Source: Proteobacteria bacterium UBA4656
Lineage (GTDB): Bacteria > Pseudomonadota > Gammaproteobacteria > Xanthomonadales > Ahniellaceae
Length of the DNA stretch: 8,110 nt
Reading direction: 5' to 3'
Assembly: GCA_002405525.1 (NCBI GenBank)
Contig: DHLY01000058.1
Coordinates: forward strand, 40,462-48,571
Shown one piece after another: positions 1 through 7,309 of this stretch. The notes below the pieces were generated by a model that was not told the origin of the DNA, made no database searches, and saw nothing but the letters and a program-made list of their open reading frames with translations. Every line of letters begins with the position of its first letter. The first letter of the stretch is position 1. Position numbers and translations under genes: made by a program.

Positions 1-1017
1 CAGCACTTCCCCGAACTGCTGCTCGGCGAGCGCAGCGCCCGCGGCGCCACGCTGATGGAGACCGACGCGGTACGCCTGTGGTCGCTCGGCGGAGACATCG
101 GCATCCTGTCGTTCAAGACCAAGATGAACACGGTCGGCGCGGGCGTGCTGGAAGGCATCCATGCCGCGATCGACCAGGCCGAGCAGTCGCTGGCCGGGCT
201 CGTGATCTGGCAGGCCGGAGAACCGTTCTCGGCCGGCGCCGACCTGGCGGGCGCCATGGAGTCGCTGAAATCCGGTCGGATCGACCAGTTCGATGCCATG
301 GTCGCGCGATTCCAGCAGACTTCGATGCGAATCAAGCACGCCCTGGTACCGGTGGTGGCGGCGGTCCGCGGGCTGGCGCTGGGCGGCGGCTGCGAGTTCC
401 AGATGCACTCAGCCAGGACCGTCGCTGCGCTGGAGAGCTACATCGGCCTGGTCGAGGCCGGCGTGGGTCTGCTCCCGGCCGGCGGCGGCCTGAAGGAGAT
501 CGCGCTGCGTGCCGCGCAGGCCGCGCACTTCCAGCACGGAGGCGACGTGCTGCCCTTCGTCCAGAAGATGTTCCAAACGGTGGCCATGGCCACGGTGTCC
601 GGCAGCGCGCTGGAGGCGAAGGAACTCGGCCTGCTGCGGCCGACCGACACCGTGGTGTTCCACACCCACGAGCTGCTGCACGTGGCACTCGCCGAGGCGC
701 GCAACCTGGTCGAGGCCGGATGGCGCCCGCCGCTGCCGGCCCGCGCGATTCCGGTCGCCGGCGACGCCGGGGCGGCGCTGCTGAAGATGCTGTTGGTCAA
801 CATGCGCGAGGGCGGCTTTGTCTCCGCGCACGACCACGAGATCGCTTCGCGAATCGCCGACGCGCTGTGCGGCGGCGACGTCGAGCGCGGCTCGCTGGTG
901 GACGAACAGTGGCTGCTCGACCTCGAACGGCGACACTTCGTCGCCCTCGGGCAGATGCCGAAGACGCAGGAGCGCATCGCGCACATGCTCGCCACCGGCA
1001 AGCCGCTGCGCAATTAG
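1..1017 (+). CDS. 3-hydroxyacyl-CoA dehydrogenase/enoyl-CoA hydratase fusion, C-terminal part (5' end outside window)
   Basis: The frame is open from base 1, so this is a 3' fragment of 338 codons; the ATG at 55 is internal. The visible part is a crotonase-fold enoyl-CoA hydratase domain, which hydrates 2-enoyl-CoA in cytoplasmic fatty-acid beta-oxidation. Numbering residues from base 1, FSAGADL (76-82) and GLALGGGCEF (124-133) form the oxyanion hole. Glu132 and Glu152 (in IGLVEAGVG) are 20 residues apart, like the catalytic pair Glu119/Glu139 of E. coli FadB. Protein continues upstream of the hydratase domain, and only a helical tail follows it. This implies the order dehydrogenase then hydratase, as in FadN-type proteins and opposite to FadB; the dehydrogenase half is inferred, not seen. 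The stop is TAG at 1015-1017. The thiolase follows after 12 bases, so the two are very probably co-transcribed. The family assignment is firm; the exact symbol is not. Confidence 0.9.
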   Translation, partial: QHFPELLLGERSARGATLMETDAVRLWSLGGDIGILSFKTKMNTVGAGVLEGIHAAIDQAEQSLAGLVIWQAGEPFSAGADLAGAMESLKSGRIDQFDAMVARFQQTSMRIKHALVPVVAAVRGLALGGGCEFQMHSARTVAALESYIGLVEAGVGLLPAGGGLKEIALRAAQAAHFQHGGDVLPFVQKMFQTVAMATVSGSALEAKELGLLRPTDTVVFHTHELLHVALAEARNLVEAGWRPPLPARAIPVAGDAGAALLKMLLVNMREGGFVSAHDHEIASRIADALCGGDVERGSLVDEQWLLDLERRHFVALGQMPKTQERIAHMLATGKPLRN

Positions 1018-1029
1018 GAGACGACGACC

Positions 1030-2226
<1,197 letters not shown>

Positions 2227-2239
2227 TCCGGGGCGTTCG

Positions 2240-3178
2240 ATGAACCTGGTCGGCGTCGCCATCGTCAGGAACGAGGCTGACGTCGTCGAGGCCTTCGTAC
2301 GCCACAACCTGCACTACCTCGACCGGCTGGTGGTGATCGACCACCAGTCGGACGACGCCACGCCCGCCCTTCTCGCGGCCCTGCGCGACGAAGGCCTGCC
2401 GCTGACCTTGCGCCGCTTCGAGGACCTGGCGTTCGACCACGCGCGGCGGATGACCGAAGCGCTTCGTCTTGCGGCCGAGCTGCATGCCGCCGACGCATAC
2501 CTGACGCTCGACGCCGACGAGTTTCTGCGCTGCGGCTCACCATCGGCGCTGCGCGAGGCCGTTGCCGCCGTTCCGGGCGACCGGCCCGGCCAGATCCGCT
2601 GGCAGACGCTCGTCCCGGCACCCGGCACCACCGGCGACGGCCCGGCGCACGTGCTGCGCCGCCTCACTCACCGGTTCGCCGCCGAGCCGGGCGCACAGCA
2701 CAAGGTGCTACTGCCGGCAGCTGTCGCACGCGGCGGCCACTGGCGCCTCGCGACCGGCAACCACTGGCTGCACGATGCCGCCGGTTCGCGCATCGAGGGC
2801 TTCGACCTGCCGTCGTTGGCGCTTGCCCACCTGCCCTTCCGCAGCCCCGGGCAGGTGGTCCGGAAGGCAGCACTCGGCTGGCTCGGCCATCGGCTCGCCA
2901 TCGGCCCCACGGCGCGCGAACTGCCGCTGAACTGGCACTGGCGCGGCATTTTCGAGCACATGCTGCAGGGAGCCTTCCCACGCTGGGAAGATCTCGCGGC
3001 GCTGGCCGCTTCCGCCTACGGCAGCGAACTGCCGCAGCCAGGCGCAGTCGTCCCGCCCCTGGTCCACGATCCGCTGCCAGTACACCACGAACTGAAATGG
3101 CCGGAACGCTCGGTGATCGAGCCGCTGCAGGCCATCCTTCAATGGGCGGACCGGCTGGTCGACGCGGTGGTGCGCTGA
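2240..3178 (+). CDS. Glycosyltransferase family 2-like protein (Glyco_tranf_2_4 type)
   Basis: This 312-residue protein has a GT-A nucleotide-sugar-binding fold. The N-terminal strand and helix carry VRNEADVVEAFVRHN (9-23), followed by LVVIDHQSDDAT (30-41), typical of this subgroup. The metal-binding DxD is in LTLDADEFL (Asp91, Asp93). Downstream, QHKVL (153-157) and AHLPFRSPGQ (196-205) match the conserved second half of such proteins. No transmembrane segment is evident, so it is probably cytosolic or peripheral. Donor and acceptor cannot be deduced. The ATG at 2240 is chosen because the VGVAIVRNE strand begins right there; the upstream ATG at 2198 would overlap the thiolase and add a non-conserved basic tail. 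It lies 13 bases after the thiolase stop, with only a weak GGGGCG before the start, so it is probably read through from the beta-oxidation operon. It could act on a surface polysaccharide, given the cluster beyond the junction, but that is inference. Confidence 0.85.
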   Translation: MNLVGVAIVRNEADVVEAFVRHNLHYLDRLVVIDHQSDDATPALLAALRDEGLPLTLRRFEDLAFDHARRMTEALRLAAELHAADAYLTLDADEFLRCGSPSALREAVAAVPGDRPGQIRWQTLVPAPGTTGDGPAHVLRRLTHRFAAEPGAQHKVLLPAAVARGGHWRLATGNHWLHDAAGSRIEGFDLPSLALAHLPFRSPGQVVRKAALGWLGHRLAIGPTARELPLNWHWRGIFEHMLQGAFPRWEDLAALAASAYGSELPQPGAVVPPLVHDPLPVHHELKWPERSVIEPLQAILQWADRLVDAVVR

Positions 3179-3345
3179 CCGCCCGCGGGACAAGTGCGGC
3201 TCGGGCAAGCCGAGGCAGGCTCGCGAAAATCCAGCACGCTGACTCGACGCGGTGAGACGAAACCAGGCGAGCAGTCGCTCGAAAAGACATTCCGGGGCGC
3301 GCGGTCCGCCGCAGATTCTGGCACCGGCAGGGCGCCGCAGCGTCC
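3179..3345. other. Convergent intergenic gap
   Basis: This 167-base gap separates the + strand glycosyltransferase from the - strand PLP-family gene, and no convincing gene lies in it. A perfect CCCGCGGG palindrome sits at 3182-3189 just after the glycosyltransferase stop. Two small inverted repeats follow. CTCGG/CCGAG at 3200-3214 has a 5-base loop, and CGAGC/GCTCG at 3268-3281 has a 4-base loop. None is followed by a T-run on the + strand, so termination of the left operon is either Rho-dependent or not visible by eye. Confidence 0.6.
3320..3336 (-). terminator. Weak hairpin downstream of the PLP-family gene, possible terminator
   Basis: Read on the - strand, GGCGCC and GGTGCC can pair as a 6-bp stem with one G-U wobble around a 5-base loop, 9 bases after the TGA of the PLP-family gene. 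On the + strand the same stem has an A-C mismatch, so it suits - strand RNA better. No U-tract follows, so it is at best a pause site or an atypical terminator. Confidence 0.2.
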
Positions 3346-4506
3346 TCAGATCCGGGCCAGCGCCTGCGCCAGGTCGTCGACCAACCGCACCGGGTCCTCG
3401 AGGCCGATCGACAGCCGCACCAGGGTCACCGGCACGCCGGCATCGGACTCGCGACCCCGCCAGTCGCGTACGCCGGCCACCGGCAGGACCAGGGACTCGT
3501 AGCCGCCCCAGGAAACCGCCATCAGGAAACGCCGAAGGCCATCGCAAAAACGCTCGACGCCATCGAGGTCGGTGTCGAGGTCGATCGACAGCAGGCCGCC
3601 CGCCCGCCGCAACTGCCGCGCGGTGAGTCCGGCCTGCGGTTCGTCGGCTGCGTGCGGCCAGTACAGGCGGCGCACCTTCGGATGCGCGGCGAGAAAGGCC
3701 GCGACCTCGCGGGTGCTGGCGCCGATGCGGTCCATGCGCACTTCCGGCGTGCGCAGGCCGCGCAGCGCCAGCCACGCGTCGTGCGGCGAGAGCACCGCGC
3801 CCAACGTCATGTAGGGGCCGCGGAAGACGCGCTCGCAGAACGCTCGCGAGGCACACAGCGCGCCCATCAGGACGTCGCTGTGCCCGGCGAGGTACGTGGT
3901 GCCCGAATGCAGCACCACGTCGATGCCGAGCGCGAGCGGCGACCGGCCGAGCGGGGTGGCGTAGCTGTTGTCGACCATGGTCAGGATGCCGCGCGGGCGC
4001 GCGATCGACGCCATCGTCGCGAGGTCCTGCTGCTCGAAAGTCAGCGAATTGGGACTCTCCAGCACCAGTAGCTGGGTCGCCGGCCGCAGCGCGGACTCCA
4101 CCTCCGCCGCGTCGCGTGCATCGACCCAGGTAGTGAGGACACCGAAGCCCGGCAGCAAGTCGCGCAGCAGGGCGCGGGTCCACGAATAGGGCTTGGTCAC
4201 GCAGACGACGTGGTCGCCGCCACGCACCGCCGCAAGCACGGCGGCCGCGATCGCCGCCGCGCCCGAGGCGAACAGCAAGGCATCTTCGGCCCCCTCCAGC
4301 GCCGCCACTTTGCGGCGCAGGATCTCGACGGTCGGATTGCTGCCGCGGGTGTACAGGTGAGCGTCGTACTCGCACGCCATCGCCGCACGCATTGCGGCCA
4401 CCGTGGGCATTGCGAAGTTGCTGGTCTGGAACAGAGGCGGCGCGACAGCGTTCTCCCAGCGCGGGCGATCCTCGCCGAGGTGGAACAGGATGTGGCTGAG
4501 GTCCAG
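3346..4506 (-). CDS. Cystathionine gamma-synthase/lyase-family PLP protein lacking the catalytic lysine; CTG start proposed
   Basis: This is a Cys/Met-metabolism PLP-dependent fold (MetB/MetC-like), 386 residues from the proposed start, about normal length. Numbering from the CTG at 4506, the partner-subunit phosphate motif is YTRGSNPT (52-59), the cofactor-stacking region FASGAAAI is 79-86, the pyridine-binding Asp179 lies in MVDNSYATP, and the substrate-carboxylate Arg364 lies in VRLSIGLED. The signature normally ending in a PLP-binding lysine reads HSGTTYLAGHSD, with Thr204 (ACG, 3895-3897) where Lys is expected. Without that lysine the transsulfuration chemistry typical of the family should fail. 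No ATG, GTG or TTG exists in frame near the N-terminus, and the first ATG (in NFAMPTV) would remove conserved residues. CTG 4506 lies 9 bases after TGAGG (4516-4520), which overlaps the galU stop. It may be a pseudoenzyme, a recent pseudogene, or a sequence error. Substrate is unknown. It is last in the polysaccharide operon, 11 bases after galU. Confidence 0.8.
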   Translation of the reverse strand: MDLSHILFHLGEDRPRWENAVAPPLFQTSNFAMPTVAAMRAAMACEYDAHLYTRGSNPTVEILRRKVAALEGAEDALLFASGAAAIAAAVLAAVRGGDHVVCVTKPYSWTRALLRDLLPGFGVLTTWVDARDAAEVESALRPATQLLVLESPNSLTFEQQDLATMASIARPRGILTMVDNSYATPLGRSPLALGIDVVLHSGTTYLAGHSDVLMGALCASRAFCERVFRGPYMTLGAVLSPHDAWLALRGLRTPEVRMDRIGASTREVAAFLAAHPKVRRLYWPHAADEPQAGLTARQLRRAGGLLSIDLDTDLDGVERFCDGLRRFLMAVSWGGYESLVLPVAGVRDWRGRESDAGVPVTLVRLSIGLEDPVRLVDDLAQALARI

Positions 4507-4515
4507 GCCGGCGGG

Positions 4516-4520
4516 CCTCA
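4516..4520 (-). promoter_or_regulatory. Shine-Dalgarno-like TGAGG before the CTG start of the PLP-family gene
   Basis: On the - strand TGAGG includes the galU TGA stop and lies 9 bases before CTG 4506. It is the only ribosome-binding-like sequence near the point where the conserved N-terminus begins, and is the main reason for preferring CTG 4506 over CTG 4521. Its position suggests translational coupling to galU. Confidence 0.4.
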
Positions 4521-5393
4521 GGCGCCGAGCAGGCGCCGCATCCGCGCCGCCACGGCGCCCGCGATATCGGGCTGCTCCAGCGCGAAAGCCATGGTCGCCT
4601 CCACCACGCCGAGCTTGTTGCCGCAATCGAAGCGTTCGCCTTCGAATCGACAGGCGTAGACCGGCTCGACGTTGAGCAAGGCATCGATCGCATCGGTGAG
4701 CTGGATCTCGCCTCCGGCGCCGGGCGGCAGACTGTGCAGGAAACGGAACACCCGCGGATGCAGCACGTAGCGCCCGACCACCGCCAGCGTCGACGGCGCA
4801 TTCGCGGGCATAGGCTTCTCGACCAGCGCGCGGATACGGGCGCTCCGGCCATCGGGCGCGTCCACCGAGGCGATGCCGTAGCGCGACGTGTGTTCCCGCG
4901 GAACGTCCTCGACCGCGACCATGCTGCCGCCCAGCCGCTCCGACTCCGCCACCATCTGCGCCAGCGCTGGGGCGCCACCACGATTCCAGATCAGGTCGTC
5001 CGGCAACAGGACCGCAAAGGGCTCGTCGCCGACCGCATGCTCGGCGCACAACACCGCGTGGCCCAGCCCGAGCGCTTCTGACTGGGTGACGAAGACCGTG
5101 CGCACGCCGGCCGGAAGTACCCCGCGGACCAGGGCGAGGAGTTCCTTCCGGCCGCTGCGCTCCAGGCGTTGTTCCAGTTCGTGCGCGCGGTCGAAGTGGT
5201 CGGCGATGGCGTGCTTGTGGCGGTTGACCACGAACACCAGGGTGTCGCAGCCGGCCGCCACCGCCTCGTCGACCGCATACTGGATCAACGGCCGGTCGAT
5301 GATCGGCAGCATCTCCTTGGGCAGCGCCTTCGACGCCGGCAGCAGCCGGGTTCCGAGTCCGGCGACGGGGAACACTGCCTTGCGAACCTTCAT
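4518..5393 (-). CDS. galU: UTP--glucose-1-phosphate uridylyltransferase
   Basis: This 291-residue cytosolic nucleotidyltransferase makes UDP-glucose from UTP and glucose-1-phosphate; UDP-glucose feeds LPS, exopolysaccharide and other glycan synthesis. The N-terminal nucleotide-binding signature runs through AGLGTRLLP (11-19) and PKEMLPI (25-31). LLPDDLI (129-135) holds the acidic metal/nucleotide pair, VEKP is at 191-194, GEIQLTDAI at 228-236, and FDCGNKLG at 255-262 near the C-terminus. All are hallmarks of bacterial GalU and not of RfbA-type thymidylyltransferases. Length is close to the usual 280-300. The ATG at 5393 begins MKVRKAVFPVAG, exactly where the fold starts; the ribosome-binding site is poor. 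It follows the 4,6-dehydratase by 29 bases, and its stop overlaps the TGAGG in front of the PLP-family gene. This places it as the sugar-nucleotide supplier of the polysaccharide operon. Confidence 0.95.
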   Translation of the reverse strand: MKVRKAVFPVAGLGTRLLPASKALPKEMLPIIDRPLIQYAVDEAVAAGCDTLVFVVNRHKHAIADHFDRAHELEQRLERSGRKELLALVRGVLPAGVRTVFVTQSEALGLGHAVLCAEHAVGDEPFAVLLPDDLIWNRGGAPALAQMVAESERLGGSMVAVEDVPREHTSRYGIASVDAPDGRSARIRALVEKPMPANAPSTLAVVGRYVLHPRVFRFLHSLPPGAGGEIQLTDAIDALLNVEPVYACRFEGERFDCGNKLGVVEATMAFALEQPDIAGAVAARMRRLLGA

Positions 5394-5422
5394 CGGGGTT
5401 GGTCCGTCGGAATGCTTCGCAA

Positions 5423-7309
5423 TCAGCCGCCGCGCGCGCGCGCCAGCGGAACCACCTGCGCGTTGCCCTGGGGCGGCGCGAACTCCGGAACCAGCAGGCG
5501 CAGCACCACCAGTACCTCGTCGGCGTCGTCCTGCGCGCACGCTGCGGCGCCGCGCCGCAGCACCGACAGCAGGTCGCTCCACGGCATGCTGCGTGCAGCA
5601 GCCAGGAAGATCTTGCGGTGCGTGGTGGCGGCGCAGTCTTCCTGCTCGTGGAACAACTCCTCGAACAGCTTCTCGCCAGGCCGAAGTCCCGTGTAGGTGA
5701 TCGCGATGTCGCGCTCCGGCACCTTGCCGGCCAACCGGATCATCTGCTCGGCCAGGTAGCGGATACGCACCGGCTCTCCCATGTCGAGGGCGAAGATCTC
5801 GCCGCCCTGGCCGAGAACGCTGGCCTGCAGGATCAGCTGGCATGCTTCGGGGATGGTCATGAAATAGCGGGTGATCTCCGGGTGGGTGACCGTCACCGGG
5901 CCGCCGCCGCGGATCTGCTCGCGGAACAGCGGCACCACGCTGCCGGCGGAGTCGAGCACGTTGCCGAAGCGCACCGTGATGAAGCGCGTGCGCGACTGTG
6001 CGGCGAGATTCTGGCAGTACATCTCGGCCGCGCGCTTGGTCGCGCCCATCACGTTCACCGGATTGACCGCCTTGTCGCTGGAGATCAGCACGAAGACGCC
6101 GGCGCCATGGCGGTCCGCCGCGGCGGCGATCGCCTGCGTGCCGAGCACGTTGTTGCGGAAGGCCTCGCGGACCTGGCCCTCGAGCAGCGGCACGTGCTTG
6201 TAGGCCGCGGCGTGGAACACCACCTGGGGGCGCAACTGCGAAAAGGACCGCTCGATCAGCGCAGGATCGCCGCAGTCGCCGAGCACGGCGTGCAGCACGA
6301 GGTCGGGGAACTCGCGGCGCAATTCCTGCTCGATCCGGTAGAGGTTGTACTCGGACTGTTCGACGACCACCAACGAAGCGGCGCCGAGTCGCGCCACCTG
6401 CCGGCACAGTTCTCCGCCGATCGAGCCGCCGCCCCCGCTGACCAACACCCGCCTTCCGGAGAGCCCGCCGCGGATCGCGGTCCAGTCGAGCAGCACCGGC
6501 TCCCGGCCGAGGAGGTCCTCGATCGCGACCTCCTTGAGTTCGTTGAAGCCCGAGCGTCCTTCGACGACGTCCTGCAGACGCGGCACCGTACGGAACGGCA
6601 GGCCGGTGTCCTCACACAACTGAACCACGCGCTGCATCTGCTGGTTGCTGGCCGACGGCATTGCGATCAGTAGCGTCTCGGCCGCCACTTCGCGCGCCAC
6701 CCGGTCGAGGTCGTCGAGGGTGCCGAGCACCGGGACCCCGTTGACCTTGGCCCCGCGCAGCGACGGGTTGTCGTCGAGGAAGCCCACCGCCCGGTAGTGG
6801 GTGTCGCGGCGCAGGTCCCGTGCGAGCGTCTCTCCAGCGCGCCCGGCGCCGAGCACCAGCACACGCTGCAGCGGCGTGCGGCGCTCGAAATCGAGTCGAT
6901 TGTCCTTCCAGTAGCGATAGAGCAGGCGCGGCACTCCGAGCGCCACGGCAAGGCTCAGCGGATAGACCAGCAGCACCGAACGCGGGACGCCTTCCAGGCG
7001 ATTGAAAAGGAACAGACCCAGTGCGATCGCCAGCGCGCCGAACAGCGCTGCGCGCGCGATGTTCCAGAGGTCGGGCAGGCTGGCGAAACGCCACAGGCCG
7101 CGGTAGAGGCCGGTCCACCACAGCACCAGCCCCTGCGCGGCAAGCACGATCGGCAACTCGGCGCCTGCCAGCGGCACCGGCGGCGGCTCGGGCAGCAGGT
7201 TGAAGCGCAGCCAGTTGGCCGCAAACCACGCGACCCACACCATCGCCAGGTCGTGCGCGACCACCGCGATGCGAGGATGGATGGCGGCGATGGCTTGGGC
7301 AGGTCGCAT
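5423..7309 (-). CDS. Membrane-bound UDP-HexNAc 4,6-dehydratase, WbpM/CapD/PglF family
   Basis: This 628-residue inner-membrane protein probably converts UDP-GlcNAc to a 4-keto-6-deoxy intermediate, the first step to sugars such as QuiNAc, FucNAc or bacillosamine. The N-terminus has about four hydrophobic segments (roughly 13-33, 50-68, 87-104, 110-130). A first Rossmann domain follows, with LVLGAGRAGE (151-160). The catalytic SDR domain begins at LVSGGGGSIGGEL (289-301) and has AAYKHVPLLEG (368-378), the active-site stretch SSDKAVNPVNVMGATK (410-425) and TGLRPGEKLFEEL (540-552). Met421 replaces the usual SDR tyrosine in MxxxK, as is normal for this family. Length fits full-size WbpM-type proteins rather than short soluble FlaA1-type ones. 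The ATG at 7309 has GGAGG five bases upstream and shares its A with the stop of the upstream transferase (TGATG). The product stereochemistry cannot be read from sequence. Confidence 0.93.
   Translation of the reverse strand: MRPAQAIAAIHPRIAVVAHDLAMVWVAWFAANWLRFNLLPEPPPVPLAGAELPIVLAAQGLVLWWTGLYRGLWRFASLPDLWNIARAALFGALAIALGLFLFNRLEGVPRSVLLVYPLSLAVALGVPRLLYRYWKDNRLDFERRTPLQRVLVLGAGRAGETLARDLRRDTHYRAVGFLDDNPSLRGAKVNGVPVLGTLDDLDRVAREVAAETLLIAMPSASNQQMQRVVQLCEDTGLPFRTVPRLQDVVEGRSGFNELKEVAIEDLLGREPVLLDWTAIRGGLSGRRVLVSGGGGSIGGELCRQVARLGAASLVVVEQSEYNLYRIEQELRREFPDLVLHAVLGDCGDPALIERSFSQLRPQVVFHAAAYKHVPLLEGQVREAFRNNVLGTQAIAAAADRHGAGVFVLISSDKAVNPVNVMGATKRAAEMYCQNLAAQSRTRFITVRFGNVLDSAGSVVPLFREQIRGGGPVTVTHPEITRYFMTIPEACQLILQASVLGQGGEIFALDMGEPVRIRYLAEQMIRLAGKVPERDIAITYTGLRPGEKLFEELFHEQEDCAATTHRKIFLAAARSMPWSDLLSVLRRGAAACAQDDADEVLVVLRLLVPEFAPPQGNAQVVPLARARGG

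Noticed and set aside
55..57. ATG as the real start of the hydratase gene
   Set aside because: The frame is open back to base 1 and the upstream codons give a plausible continuation of a longer fused protein; no ribosome-binding site precedes this ATG.
3268..3281. CGAGC/GCTCG hairpin as an intrinsic terminator
   Set aside because: The stem has only 5 bp. On the + strand it is followed by AAAA, and on the - strand the T-run comes before it rather than after.
2708..4981. A 757-codon open frame on the - strand spanning the junction, the PLP gene and part of galU
   Set aside because: It runs out of frame through both real genes and antisense to the glycosyltransferase. The product is Arg/Ala/Gly-rich without recognisable domains.
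4507..5049. PLP-family gene extended upstream as one long protein over galU
   Set aside because: The extra frame is open only as an antisense-like shadow within galU, shows no conserved motif, and would give a protein far longer than the family.
5399..6673. A 424-codon + strand frame opposite the dehydratase
   Set aside because: It is antisense to a gene with full SDR motifs; the translation is His/Arg/Ala-rich and unrecognisable.
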